Source: Polaromonas sp. (GTDB lineage Bacteria > Pseudomonadota > Gammaproteobacteria > Burkholderiales > Burkholderiaceae_C). Taken from it: a stretch of 45,890 nt of DNA. Where the stretch lies: the NCBI GenBank assembly GCA_028292745.1, contig JAQGLT010000122.1:1-45890 (forward strand). Reading direction: 5' to 3'. Every line of letters begins with the position of its first letter. The first letter of the stretch is position 1. Both the position numbers and the translations under genes were made by a program. Positions 15,379 through 24,830 of this stretch are shown here, piece after piece. A model generated the notes under the pieces. The model was given only the letters and a program-made list of their open reading frames with translations. It searched no databases and had not been told where the DNA came from.

Positions 15379-17615
15379 CACGCTGCCCTCCCGGCAGTTG
15401 TTGGGTTGGATTCAAAGGCTTCAATCCCCGCGCCGATCAGGTTCAGGGGAATATCAAGCGCCCAGGCCGCGCCGATGGCCGCCAGCAGCGTGCTTTCGGA
15501 CAGGCTGCTGCGCGCATGGCGCTTGTACCAGCCTGGCAGCTTGCCCAGGCCGGGCAGGATGGTCTCGGACACTCCGGCGGTCAGCACCACCTGGTTCTGG
15601 CGTACGTAGAGCGCCCGGCCGTTGCTGGCGCGATGCGCTGCGATGACGGCGCCATCGGGATCGGCGCCATAAAAGATCACCTCGCCGTCGCACAGGGACT
15701 GCATTTGAGCCACGCCGGCATGGTCGGCATTGAGCACGGCGGCGCCGCCGGGCAGCACGACATCGATCTGCGAGCGCAGCACCTTGAACATCTGCTCGTC
15801 GCCGGTGATGTCGAATTCGGCCAGGCCGGCGGCGCCGTCCAGGTCGGTGACCACGCCGACCTGGCAGCGGTCGTAGGCCAGGCCGGTGCGCAGGATGGTG
15901 TCCGCCCCGTTTTCAAATACCGCGGCCTGCACCGCCCGGTTGATCAACAGGCGCTGGCCGGCCTCCCAGTGGGTGCTGTCATCCTTGTCGACGCAGCGCT
16001 GGTCGAGGAACAGCCCGTCGCGGCAGGCCAGGCCGGTGTAGCGACCCGACAGGTGCAGCAGCCAGGCCACCAGGCGCGCGACATGCGGCGTGCCATGCGA
16101 GCCGGCAATCCCGACGATCGGGATGCGGCCGTTCGCTGCCTGGCCGCGGTGGTGGTCCGGCGTTTCGGCGAAGTGGGGAAACAGGTGGTCGCAGATCGCG
16201 CGCCCCACCGGGCGGGGGGCACCCTGCGCGGGCTTGAGGTGCATCAGCAGTCCCGGGCCGGCGTTGACTTCGACAATGGCGCCGCCCTGGGCATGCAGCG
16301 GTCTGGAAATATCCTGCGCCACCACGTCAACGCCGGCAATGTCCAGGCCCACCACACGGGCGGCAAGCGAGACGAGGTGATCGACCTCGGGGTGGATCTC
16401 GTCGGTGCAGTCGATCGCCACGTTGCCGTTGCGCTGGATCAGCACCTCGCGGCCCGCCGCCGCAACCGCATCGGGCGTCAACCCCTGGCGCTGCAGGTCC
16501 AGCACGATGGCCCCGTCGGTGGCGGTGTCGATCCGGCTGAGCGGAAAATCCTCGCCCTGGCCACGGCGCGGGTCGGTGTTGAGCTGGGCATCGATCAGCT
16601 GGTTGACGGTTGAATGCCCGTCGCCGATGATGACAGCGACTTCGCCGCGGGCGGCAGCCACCACGCGGCCGCCCACCACCAGCAGGCGGTGCTCGTGGCC
16701 GCGCACATAGCGCTCGACCATCACGTCACTGCCTTCGGGTTGTGCCACCCTGAACGCCGCCTCGACTTCCTCGCGCGTGTTCAGGTCCAGCGACACGCCC
16801 CGGCCGTGGTTGCCGTCGGAGGGCTTGACAACCACCGGCAAGCCGATTTCCTGCGCCGTTTCCCAGGCCGCCTCGGCGCTGCCGACGATCTCGCCTTCGG
16901 GAATCGGCACGCCGCAGCTGGCCAGCAGGCTCTTGGTCAGATCCTTGTCGTGCGCAATGCTTTCGGCAATGGCGCTGGTCAGGTCGGTTTCGGCCGTCCA
17001 GATGCGCCGCTGGCTGGCGCCGTAGCCCAGCTGCACCAGGTTACCGTCGTTAAGGCGGATGTGCGGAATGCGCCGGTCGGTCGCGGCTGCCACGATCGCC
17101 GCCGTGCTGGGGCCGAGGTAGCAGTCGTCGATCCGGGTTCGGACGGCGCTCACGGCGGCCTGCACATCGGCCGCGCCATAGGCGGTCCCGTTGATGGCGG
17201 CCATCAGCAGCCGGTGGCCCTCGGCCAGGGCGGTGCGGGCCACCTGCTCGTCGCGTGCCCGGAACACCATGCGGTACACGCCGCGCCGGGAGGTGCTGCG
17301 GGTCTGGCCGAAACCCGTCGGCATGTCGGCCAGGTTGAGCAGCTCGATCACCACATGCTCAAGGACATGGCCGGTCCAGGTGCCTTCGTTTAGCCGCTGC
17401 AGGAAGCCGCCGCGCTCGCCCACGCCGCAGTGGTGTTCCAGCAGCGCCGGCAACAGCGCCAGCAGCCGGTCGTTGAAGCCGGGCAGCAGGTTGCTTGGGA
17501 ACGCTTCCAGCGCGCCCAGGTCGAGCCAGACTTCGAGTACGGACCGGTAGGTCCAGATGTTGGGGCCGCGCAGGTAATTGATGCGCAGCAGTTTGATGTC
17601 TTCCAGCATGCTCAT
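15378..17615 (-). CDS. cphA': Cyanophycin synthetase paralogue CphA' (CphA2-like), degenerate C-terminal ATP site
   Basis: Second cyanophycin synthetase-like protein, about 745 residues. Starts at ATG 17615 or 17609; the TTG at 17624 is less likely. The N-terminal and ATP-grasp domains look complete (VVVKPSDGNHGRGVSLDL, IDIAGVDVV-type core, VEVNAGPGLLMH). In the Mur-ligase-like domain the P-loop has decayed to GIAGSHGTPHVARL near residue 500: the Lys and Thr of GTNGKTTT are gone. The domain also ends about 100 residues earlier than in CphA. This is the pattern described for CphA2-type enzymes, which keep one active site and polymerise beta-Asp-Arg dipeptides. That activity is inferred from the motifs. 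It precedes cphA with a 1-base-offset overlap, as in other betaproteobacteria. Confidence 0.9.
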   Translation of the reverse strand: MSMLEDIKLLRINYLRGPNIWTYRSVLEVWLDLGALEAFPSNLLPGFNDRLLALLPALLEHHCGVGERGGFLQRLNEGTWTGHVLEHVVIELLNLADMPTGFGQTRSTSRRGVYRMVFRARDEQVARTALAEGHRLLMAAINGTAYGAADVQAAVSAVRTRIDDCYLGPSTAAIVAAATDRRIPHIRLNDGNLVQLGYGASQRRIWTAETDLTSAIAESIAHDKDLTKSLLASCGVPIPEGEIVGSAEAAWETAQEIGLPVVVKPSDGNHGRGVSLDLNTREEVEAAFRVAQPEGSDVMVERYVRGHEHRLLVVGGRVVAAARGEVAVIIGDGHSTVNQLIDAQLNTDPRRGQGEDFPLSRIDTATDGAIVLDLQRQGLTPDAVAAAGREVLIQRNGNVAIDCTDEIHPEVDHLVSLAARVVGLDIAGVDVVAQDISRPLHAQGGAIVEVNAGPGLLMHLKPAQGAPRPVGRAICDHLFPHFAETPDHHRGQAANGRIPIVGIAGSHGTPHVARLVAWLLHLSGRYTGLACRDGLFLDQRCVDKDDSTHWEAGQRLLINRAVQAAVFENGADTILRTGLAYDRCQVGVVTDLDGAAGLAEFDITGDEQMFKVLRSQIDVVLPGGAAVLNADHAGVAQMQSLCDGEVIFYGADPDGAVIAAHRASNGRALYVRQNQVVLTAGVSETILPGLGKLPGWYKRHARSSLSESTLLAAIGAAWALDIPLNLIGAGIEAFESNPTTAGRAA

Positions 17616-17624
17616 GGTGGGCAA

Positions 17625-17937
17625 ATTTTGTTCGGGTCAACCGGTCGGGCCGGTGCAACGTTTGGATGCCTGGCTGGCGAAATGCCAGCCAGGGGGACGG
17701 TTAACTCTTGTGAGTGCCGGGGCTGATGCAGCGTCTTATTGTGCCGTTTGCCGCACCGGCGAACGCCCGGCGCTGTCGGCGCGGGAAGGCAACCGCTCAG
17801 CATGGGCGCAAGCCCGCTGGTTTCGGCGAAAATCCCGCCTTAGGTTGCGCTGCGCGAGCGGCCAGACCTTCTCCAGCCAAGGAACCTTCGGGCGGTGGCG
17901 CGGCGGCGGTCACTGCCGGACAATAATTTAAGACAAC
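17625..17937. promoter_or_regulatory. Divergent control region between cphA'-cphA and the ABC transporter, with a perfect palindrome
   Basis: The 313-base gap holds no gene. At 17669-17693, CCTGGCTGGC-GAAAT-GCCAGCCAGG forms a perfect 10-bp inverted repeat, 54 bases before the cphA' start. No T-run follows on either strand, so it is better read as an operator or a 5'-leader hairpin than as a terminator. The remaining sequence is GC-rich, and I could not place -10/-35 boxes with confidence. Confidence 0.55.
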
Positions 17938-20328
17938 ATGCAACATAAGCACCCTGTAGATGACTCCGGTCATGGCGACCCGGCACTGGCAGGGCTGCAC
18001 TCGCAACTGGCAACCGACGAGAACGTTTTGTGCACCCTGCCGGTTGACCTTGACGCGCAACTTCATTTTGCGCGCGGCCTGCTGGCGCTGACGAATCGGC
18101 GCCTGCTGGCCTGTTCATCCACAGGCAGCTGGGCCAGTTGGCCGGTTGGCGGCAGCGCCGGTGCGCTGGCGCTGCGCCATTTTGACCATGCCGGCGTGGG
18201 AACGCTGGAGCTGCATGACACCGGGAGCGGCGCGGCGCGGCGCCTGGCAAGCTGGCGTTTTACCCTGGGCCTCAATGTGCAGGCGCTGCGCCTGATGCGC
18301 CTGTTCGCGCAGCGACAGGCACGGGGCCCGACAGGCTACCAAGCCAGCCAGGAGGCGGCAGAACGCCCGTTGCCCGGCGCGGCCGCCGACGAGCCGGCCG
18401 TGTGCCCTGAATGCGATTTACCGCTGCCGCAGGACAGCGAAGACTGCCCGGCCTGTAGCCGCGAAGTGCTGACACCGCCCTCGACCTGGGTGCTGCTGCG
18501 GCTGTGGCGCTTTGCCCGGCCCTACCGCTGGCAACTGCTGTCCGGTTTTTTGCTGACGCTGGCCTCGACCGCCGCGACCCTGGTGCCGCCCTACCTGACG
18601 ATTCCGCTGATGGACGACATCCTCATCCCGTTCCAGAACGGCCAGAGAATCGAGCCGGGCAAGGTCGGGCTGATTTTGGGCGGGCTGCTGGGCGCGGCGC
18701 TGGTGGGCTGGGCGCTGAACTGGGCGCGCACCTACCTGCTGGCGCTGGTGTCCGAACGCATCGGCGCCGATTTGCGCACCGCCACGTTCGACCACCTGCT
18801 GGCGCTGTCGCTCGACTATTTCGGCGGCAAGCGCACGGGCGACCTGATGTCGCGCATCGGCTCGGAAACCGACCGCATCTGCGTGTTTTTGTCGCTGCAC
18901 GCGCTCGACTTCGCCACCGATGTGCTGATGATCGGCATGACCGCCGCCATCCTGTTCTCGATCAATCCCTATCTGGCGCTGGCCACGCTGCTGCCGCTGC
19001 CCTTTATCGGCTGGATGATCCATGTGGTGCGCGACAAGCTGCGCACCGGCTTTGAAAAAATCGACCGCGTCTGGTCCGAAGTGACGAATGTCCTGGCCGA
19101 CACCATTCCGGGCATCCGCGTGGTCAAGGCATTCGCCCAGGAAAAGCGCGAGGCCCAGCGGTTTCGCCATGTCAACCAGCACAACCTGGCGGTCAACGAC
19201 AGGCTCAACAAGGTCTGGTCGCTGTTCACGCCCACGGTGTCGCTGCTGACCGAAATCGGCCTGCTGGTGGTCTGGGCCTTCGGCATCTGGCTGATGTCGC
19301 GCCAGCAGATCACGGTGGGCGTGCTGACCGCCTTCATCGCCTACATCGGCCGGTTTTACGGCCGGCTCGATTCGATGAGCCGCATCGTCTCGGTGACGCA
19401 GAAGGCGGCGGCGGGCGCCAAGCGGATTTTCGACATCCTCGACCATGTCTCAAACGTGCCCGAGCCGGCCCAGCCAGTGAAGATCGAGGCGCTGGCCGGC
19501 CGCATCGAGATGAAGGGACTGGGCTTTCGCTATGGCAACCGGTCGGTGATTCGCGGGCTGGACCTGGAAATAAAACCCGGCGAGATGATCGGCCTGGTCG
19601 GCCACAGCGGCTCGGGCAAAAGCACGCTGGTCAACCTGCTGTGCCGCTTCTATGACGTGACCGACGGCAGCATCCAGGTCGACGGCACCGATATCCGGCG
19701 CTTCGCGGTAGCCGACTACCGGCGCCACATCGGGCTGGTGCTGCAGGAGCCGTTTTTGTTTTTCGGCACCATCGCCGAAAACATCGCCTACGGCAAACCC
19801 GGCGCCACGCGGGCCGAGATCGTCGCGGCGGCGCGCGCCGCGCACGCGCACGAGTTCATCCTGCGGCTGCCGCAGGCCTACGACTCGCTGGTGGGCGAGC
19901 GCGGCCAGGGCCTGTCGGGCGGCGAGCGCCAGCGCATCTCGATTGCCCGGGCCTTGCTGATCGACCCGCGCATCCTGATCCTGGACGAGGCCACGTCGTC
20001 GGTCGACACCGAGACCGAAAAGGAAATCCAGAAGGCACTGGACAACCTGGTGCAGGGCCGCACCACGATTGCGATTGCCCACCGCCTGTCGACCCTGCGC
20101 AAGGCCGACCGGCTGGTGGTGATGGACCGGGGGCAGGTGGTGGAGGTCGGGCCGCATGACGCGCTGATGGCGCGGCAAGGCCACTACTGGCGGCTGTACG
20201 AGGCCCAGGCGCGTCAGGTGGATACCGAAGAGGGCAGCACCGAAACGCAGGACCGGCTGATCGCCGTGGCCACCGCGCAGATCGAACACACGGCCCAGCA
20301 TGCCGCGCAGCAGGCCGGCACGCCGTAA
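17938..20328 (+). CDS. Cyanophycin-locus ABC transporter (fused permease-ATPase) with unusual N-terminus
   Basis: Half-transporter of the exporter (MsbA-like) fold, 796 residues. Residues 1 to about 140 are an extra soluble region with LLALTNRRLLA, reminiscent of bacterial PH-like domains. Residues about 155-172 carry CPEC...CPAC, a zinc-knuckle-like pair. The six-helix membrane domain spans about 185-480, then the ATPase: Walker A GHSGSGKST at 555-563, signature LSGGERQRISIARALL, Walker B ILILDEATSSVD. Homologues next to cphA genes are annotated as cyanophycin metabolism-associated ABC transporters; the substrate is unknown. It is divergent from cphA' and followed after 16 bases by the DUF1854 gene, so they likely form an operon. 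The substrate could be a lipid, peptide or polymer-related; the sequence does not tell. Confidence 0.92.
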   Translation: MQHKHPVDDSGHGDPALAGLHSQLATDENVLCTLPVDLDAQLHFARGLLALTNRRLLACSSTGSWASWPVGGSAGALALRHFDHAGVGTLELHDTGSGAARRLASWRFTLGLNVQALRLMRLFAQRQARGPTGYQASQEAAERPLPGAAADEPAVCPECDLPLPQDSEDCPACSREVLTPPSTWVLLRLWRFARPYRWQLLSGFLLTLASTAATLVPPYLTIPLMDDILIPFQNGQRIEPGKVGLILGGLLGAALVGWALNWARTYLLALVSERIGADLRTATFDHLLALSLDYFGGKRTGDLMSRIGSETDRICVFLSLHALDFATDVLMIGMTAAILFSINPYLALATLLPLPFIGWMIHVVRDKLRTGFEKIDRVWSEVTNVLADTIPGIRVVKAFAQEKREAQRFRHVNQHNLAVNDRLNKVWSLFTPTVSLLTEIGLLVVWAFGIWLMSRQQITVGVLTAFIAYIGRFYGRLDSMSRIVSVTQKAAAGAKRIFDILDHVSNVPEPAQPVKIEALAGRIEMKGLGFRYGNRSVIRGLDLEIKPGEMIGLVGHSGSGKSTLVNLLCRFYDVTDGSIQVDGTDIRRFAVADYRRHIGLVLQEPFLFFGTIAENIAYGKPGATRAEIVAAARAAHAHEFILRLPQAYDSLVGERGQGLSGGERQRISIARALLIDPRILILDEATSSVDTETEKEIQKALDNLVQGRTTIAIAHRLSTLRKADRLVVMDRGQVVEVGPHDALMARQGHYWRLYEAQARQVDTEEGSTETQDRLIAVATAQIEHTAQHAAQQAGTP

Positions 20329-20344
20329 GCCAAGGACACGCACC

Positions 20345-20827
20345 ATGATCAACTTTACTTTCACGCCCGGCTTTCAGCTCAAGCGCCAGGCTTGCGGCCG
20401 CCTGCAGCTGACCGACTCGCACGGCCAGACGCATGCGGGGGTCGTGCCGGTGCGGGCATTTCCGCTGGACGCGCCGGAAGAGGGCATTTCGCTGGTCGGC
20501 GCCGAAGGCCATGAGCTGGTCTGGATCGAGCGGCTGGCCGATGTGCCGCCGGAGGTCGCCGCGCTGCTGCGGGAGGAGCTGGCGCTGCGCGACTTCATGC
20601 CTGAAATCACGCGGCTTGCCAGTGTCTCGTCGTTTGGCACGCCCAGCCTGTGGACGGTGGAAACCGACCGGGGCCCCACAACGTTCGTGCTCAAGGGCGA
20701 GGAGGACATCCGCCGCCTCAAGGGCAATGCGCTGCTGATCGGGAGCAGCGAAGGCGTGCAGTACGGCGTTGCCGACATGGCAGCCCTGGACCGGGGCTCA
20801 CGCCGGTTGCTGGAGCGCTTTCTTTAA
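20345..20827 (+). CDS. DUF1854 family protein of the cyanophycin locus
   Basis: Small cytoplasmic protein, 160 residues, from ATG 20345 with AAGGA upstream, 16 bases after the ABC transporter. No signal peptide or membrane helix. The features PVRAFPLDAPEEGISLVG, LVWIERLADVPP and FGTPSLWTVETDRGPTTFVLKGEEDIRRL are what I recall for DUF1854. Members are encoded beside cyanophycin synthetase and this ABC transporter, hence the family label 'cyanophycin metabolism-associated DUF1854'. The biochemical role is unknown. The conserved neighbourhood suggests it acts with the transporter, perhaps as a cytoplasmic subunit or regulator; this is inference. Confidence 0.88.
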   Translation: MINFTFTPGFQLKRQACGRLQLTDSHGQTHAGVVPVRAFPLDAPEEGISLVGAEGHELVWIERLADVPPEVAALLREELALRDFMPEITRLASVSSFGTPSLWTVETDRGPTTFVLKGEEDIRRLKGNALLIGSSEGVQYGVADMAALDRGSRRLLERFL

Positions 20828-20893
20828 CAAAATTGGCTATCAGCGCTTATCCAGCTTGCGTTTACAGCTATCAAATCAGGAGCTTTTAGGCTC
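20827..20893. repeat. Dispersed GCTAT-type repeat, copy 3
   Basis: CAAAATTGGCTATCAGCGCT, then CAGCTTGCGTTTACAGCTAT and CAAATCAGGAGC. It includes the AAATTGGC arm also seen in the xdhA copy (40311-40383). It occupies the gap between two convergent genes and may act as a transcript end. Confidence 0.65.
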
Positions 20894-20910
20894 CTGGATC
20901 GAACGGCCGC

Positions 20911-23208
20911 TCAGCGCACGGCGCTGGCGTTGGCAACGGCCAGCGCGGTCATGTTCAAAATGCGGCGTACCGTGGCCGAAGGCGTCATGATGTGCGCGAC
21001 AGCGGCGGCGCCCAGCAGGATCGGGCCGACGGTGATGCCTTCCCCGCCCGTGACCTTGAGCACATTGAACAGGATGTTCGCCGCATCCAGGTTGGGGCAG
21101 ATCAGGATGTTGGCCTCACCGGTCAAGGTGGTCTGCATCAGGGAACTCTGGCGGATCGTCTCGGACAGCGCGGCGTCGCCGTGCATCTCGCCGTCGCATT
21201 CGACATCGGGGGCGATCTGCGTGAACAGCTCCCGCGCGCGGCGCATCTTCAGCGCCGAGGCGCGCTTGGACGAGCCGTAGTTCGAGTGCGACAGGAAGGC
21301 GACCTTGGGCGGCAGGCCGAAGCGGCGTACTTCGTCGGCGGCCATCAGGGCGATGCTGGCGAGCTGCTCGGCGCTCGGGTCTTCGTTGACGAAGGTGTCG
21401 GCGATGAAAAGCGTGTGCTTGGGCAGCATCAGCGCATTGAGCGTGGCAAACCCCGGCGCGCCGTCTTTCAGGCCGATGATGTCGCGCACATGCTCCAGAT
21501 GGCCGTCGAAGCGCCCGTGCAGGCCGCACAGCATCGCATCGGCGTCGCCCAGGTGAACCATCAGTGCGGCGATGCTGGTGGTGGAGCGGCGCACGGCGGC
21601 CTTGGCGGCCTCCGGGCTCACGCCTTCGCGTCCGAGCAGGTGGTGGTAGGTTTCCCAGTACTGGCGAAAGCGCGCATCGTCCTCGGGGTTGACGCATTCC
21701 ACATCCTTGCCCAGGCGCATGCGCAAGCCGGCCTTGAGAATGCGGGCCTCGATGACCGCCGGGCGGCCGATCAAAATGGGGCTGGCGATGCCGTCGTCAA
21801 GCACCAGCTGCGCGGCGCGCAGCACGCGTTCGTCTTCGCCCTCGGCATAGGCCACGCGCTTGGCCGTGGACGCGCGCGCCGCGCCGAACACCGGTCGCAT
21901 CAGCATGCCGGTGGAGTAGACGAACCGCGTCAGGCTCTGGCGGTAGGCCTCCATGTCCTGGATCGGGCGGGTCGCCACGCCGGAGGCTTCGGCGGCCTTG
22001 GCCACCGCCGGGGCAATGCGCAGGATCAGGCGCGAGTCAAAGGGCGTCGGAATCAGGTAGTCAGGGCCGAAGGTCAGTTCCTGGCCGGCATAGGCGCGGG
22101 CCACTTCCTCGCTGATGTCGGCCTTGGCCAGGTTGGCGATCTCGCGCACGCAGGCCAGCTTCATCTCCTCGGTGATCTTGCTGGCGCCGCAGTCGAGCGC
22201 GCCGCGGAAGATGTAGGGAAAGCACAGCACGTTGTTGACCTGGTTCGGGTAGTCCGAGCGGCCGGTGGCAATGATGCAGTCGGGCCGCACGGCCTTGGCC
22301 AGCTCGGGCCGGATTTCGGGCTCGGGGTTGGCCAGCGCCAGGATGATGGGGCTCTTGGCCATCGTCATGACCATTTCCTGCGACAGCACGCCCGCCGCCG
22401 AGCAGCCCAGGAACACGTCGGCGCCGTTGACCGCATCGGCCAGCGTGCGGGCGTCGGTGGTCTGCGCGTACCGCGCCTTGGATTCGTCGTAGCCGCCTGG
22501 GCGGCCGTCGTAGATCACGCCCTTGGAGTCGCAGACGTAGATGTTTTCGCGCCGAACGCCCAGGCCGGTCATCACGTCCAGGCAGGCCAGGGCCGCCGCG
22601 CCGGCGCCCGACACCGCGACCTTCACCGACTCGATGGACTTGCCCACCAGTTCCAGGCCGTTGAGCAGGGCGGCCGAGGAGATGATGGCGGTACCGTGCT
22701 GGTCGTCGTGGAACACCGGAATGTTCATCCGCTCGCGCAGCTTTTTCTCGATGTAGAAACACTCGGGCGCCTTGATGTCCTCCAGGTTGACGCCGCCCAG
22801 CGTCGGCTCCATGGCGGCAATGATGTCTACCAGCTTGTCCGGGTCGCGCTCGTCCAGCTCGATGTCGAACACGTCGATGCCGGCGAATTTCTTGAACAGG
22901 CAGCCTTTGCCCTCCATCACCGGTTTGCTGGCCAGCGGGCCGATGTCGCCCAGGCCCAGCACGGCCGTGCCGTTGGTGATCACGCCGACCAAATTGCCGC
23001 GCGAAGTGAAGTCGGCCGCCAGCGACGGGTCGGCCTGGATGTCCAGGCACGGATAGGCCACGCCCGGCGAATAGGCCAGTGACAGGTCGCGCTGATTGGA
23101 CAGGGGTTTGGTGGCGTTGACCGAGATCTTGCCGCGTGTCGGAAACCGGTGATAGTCGCGCGCGGCGTCGCGCAGGGCCACTTCGGCCGGGGAAAGGGGG
23201 GTGTTCAT
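20911..23208 (-). CDS. maeB: NADP-dependent malic enzyme, MaeB type
   Basis: Converts L-malate and NADP+ to pyruvate, CO2 and NADPH; cytoplasmic. The 765-residue length matches MaeB (malic enzyme fused to a phosphotransacetylase-like domain). Start ATG 23208 is chosen because GAGGAGAC lies just upstream; an in-frame extension to 23496 is rejected. The N-terminal malic domain has [11 protein letters not shown] and the Rossmann domain has [15 protein letters not shown]. From about residue 440 the PTA-like domain runs to the end ([43 protein letters not shown]). That C-terminal domain is regulatory in E. coli MaeB, responding to acetyl-CoA. Convergent with the DUF1854 gene; function is independent of the cyanophycin locus as far as can be seen. 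Confidence 0.95.
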   Translation of the reverse strand: MNTPLSPAEVALRDAARDYHRFPTRGKISVNATKPLSNQRDLSLAYSPGVAYPCLDIQADPSLAADFTSRGNLVGVITNGTAVLGLGDIGPLASKPVMEGKGCLFKKFAGIDVFDIELDERDPDKLVDIIAAMEPTLGGVNLEDIKAPECFYIEKKLRERMNIPVFHDDQHGTAIISSAALLNGLELVGKSIESVKVAVSGAGAAALACLDVMTGLGVRRENIYVCDSKGVIYDGRPGGYDESKARYAQTTDARTLADAVNGADVFLGCSAAGVLSQEMVMTMAKSPIILALANPEPEIRPELAKAVRPDCIIATGRSDYPNQVNNVLCFPYIFRGALDCGASKITEEMKLACVREIANLAKADISEEVARAYAGQELTFGPDYLIPTPFDSRLILRIAPAVAKAAEASGVATRPIQDMEAYRQSLTRFVYSTGMLMRPVFGAARASTAKRVAYAEGEDERVLRAAQLVLDDGIASPILIGRPAVIEARILKAGLRMRLGKDVECVNPEDDARFRQYWETYHHLLGREGVSPEAAKAAVRRSTTSIAALMVHLGDADAMLCGLHGRFDGHLEHVRDIIGLKDGAPGFATLNALMLPKHTLFIADTFVNEDPSAEQLASIALMAADEVRRFGLPPKVAFLSHSNYGSSKRASALKMRRARELFTQIAPDVECDGEMHGDAALSETIRQSSLMQTTLTGEANILICPNLDAANILFNVLKVTGGEGITVGPILLGAAAVAHIMTPSATVRRILNMTALAVANASAVR

Positions 23209-23510
23209 GGTGTCTCCTCGGGAACTCGGATTGAATTTAGGATTCAAGCGTAACCCAATTGGCAGGCCAACTTGCGCAACGCCGGTCAATTCAAAAGTAA
23301 AAAAACTGAAGGGCTGGTGATCGTTTTTTCGCATGACTGGAAGGCCCCCGCACCGTACCGCCTGCGGTTGGTGATCCGTCATGGCCATAAGGATGTCCTT
23401 GCAGCAGGAGAGTTGCAGAGGAAAGCGCAGCCGCGCGGGCGCTTGCCGTTTGTCACGCCGCGGTAACAAGTTGAGCTGACAATTAGCCATCGCCAACTTC
23501 TTGTCTCACC
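23209..23510. promoter_or_regulatory. Divergent gap between maeB and a Bug gene with small palindromes
   Basis: TTGAAT-N5-ATTCAA (23231-23247) lies 22 bases before the maeB start and could be an operator. TTGGC-AG-GCCAA (23258-23269) follows. The part from 23290 to 23500 holds no feature I can support; a short open stretch there has no ribosome site. Confidence 0.35.
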
Positions 23511-24524
23511 ATGAATGCCAAGTTACCGTGCTCCCTGAACCGCCGCCAGGCGCTGCTGCTGTCGGCCGGCATGGCGGCCAGTCTGCTTGCCCCGGCCGTG
23601 CTGGCGCAGGGCGGCTCTGCCGTCTCCGTCTACCCGGAGCGGCCCGTCAAAATTGTCGTGCCCTTTGCGCCCGGCGCGGGGACGGATGCCATGGCGCGCC
23701 TGGTGGCGCAAAAGCTCGGCGAGGTCATGGGCGCAAGCTTCGTGGTGGACAACCGCGCGGGTGCTTCCGGCGCCATCGGCACCCAGTATGTTGCGCAGGC
23801 GGCCGCCGACGGCTACACCTTGCTGCTGGTGGCGTCGCCCTTCACCACCGTCGCGGCGTCCCTGCCCAGCGCCAACTACGATCCGCTGCGCCAGTTCACG
23901 CCGGTCGGGATGATCGCCAGCGGTCCCCTGGTGTGGGCAGCCAACACCGCGCTGCCGGCCAACACGATGAAGGAGCTGGTCACGCTGGCCCGGCAAAAAC
24001 CGGGCCTGCTCAACTACGGATCGGCCGGCGCGGGCGGCGTGAACCACCTGGTGCTGGAGCTGCTCAAGGCGCGCACCGGCACCTTCATCACGCACATTCC
24101 CTACCGGGGCGTGGCCCCGGCCACCCTGGACATGATCGGCGGGCAGATCCAGCTGGTCACGGGCACCATTCCGGCGCTGCTGCCTTTCATCCGCAACGGC
24201 AGCATCAAGGCGCTGGCCGTCACCAGCGCCAAACGCTCCAGCGCGCTGCCCGAGGTGCCCAACATGACCGAGGCCGGCCTGGCGGGCATCGACGTCGTCA
24301 ACTATTTTGCGCTGATGGCGCCAGCGGGCACGCCGCCAGCCATCGTGAACGTGGTCAATGCGGCCATCAACAAGGTCGTGGCCCTGCCGGAGGTGGTGGC
24401 GCGGTTCAAGGCGGATGCCGTCGAAGCGGCGCCGGGCTCACCGGCCCTGCTCGGCCATTTCATCGAGGCGGATTACCGGGCCTGGCGCAATGTGGTGAGG
24501 TCGCAAAACCTCAAAATCGAATAG
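23511..24524 (+). CDS. Bug-type tripartite tricarboxylate receptor, periplasmic
   Basis: Substrate-binding protein of the Bug/TctC family, 337 residues, starting at ATG 23511. It has an export signal with a twin Arg (NRRQALLLSAGMAASLLA) that ends near AQ, residues 32-33. The mature part has the family opening YPERPVKIVVPFAPGAGTD, then NRAGASGAIGT and HIPYRGVAPATLDMIGGQIQ, all diagnostic. Bug proteins usually bind small carboxylates or aromatic acids and feed TctAB permeases, but many are orphans, and no tctA or tctB lies in this window. The ligand cannot be read from sequence. It is a single gene, divergent from maeB. Confidence 0.9.
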   Translation: MNAKLPCSLNRRQALLLSAGMAASLLAPAVLAQGGSAVSVYPERPVKIVVPFAPGAGTDAMARLVAQKLGEVMGASFVVDNRAGASGAIGTQYVAQAAADGYTLLLVASPFTTVAASLPSANYDPLRQFTPVGMIASGPLVWAANTALPANTMKELVTLARQKPGLLNYGSAGAGGVNHLVLELLKARTGTFITHIPYRGVAPATLDMIGGQIQLVTGTIPALLPFIRNGSIKALAVTSAKRSSALPEVPNMTEAGLAGIDVVNYFALMAPAGTPPAIVNVVNAAINKVVALPEVVARFKADAVEAAPGSPALLGHFIEADYRAWRNVVRSQNLKIE

Positions 24525-24830
24525 CTTCCTGGGGCAGCCGTATTGAACGGCGAGGCAATCCGGGCAGTAGTGCGCCAGCAGGCGCCAGGAATGGCGCTTG
24601 CCTCCTTCGGCGCCCGCCCTGGCAGTCAAGCGCAAGCCTGATTTGAAGAGAGAAAGACCGCGCCATTGGCAGCGCGCAGCCGTTGGGGCGCTTTCGTTTA
24701 AGCCAGCAAACAACTTTTCAGCATCAAATAGGCCACTGGCGCACGCGGGCCGTGCGCAGGCAGCTATGAATTCAATAGCAATCAGGCTGCCAGCATGAAT
24801 ACTTGCTCTGCCAGCCAGCGCGATGTCGCG
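24525..24830. other. Intergenic stretch with a dispersed repeat
   Basis: Between the Bug gene and the convergent lipoprotein gene there is no gene. 24724-24782 is another member of the GCTAT-type repeat family, with GGCCACTGGCGCACG, a GCGCAGG arm and GCTATGAATTCAATAGC (a palindrome around one central mismatch). The rest is GC-rich and shows no clear terminator. Confidence 0.6.

Noticed and set aside
20992..23082. Long open frame (696 codons) on the plus strand
   Set aside because: It lies opposite maeB, which has full family motifs and a good ribosome site.
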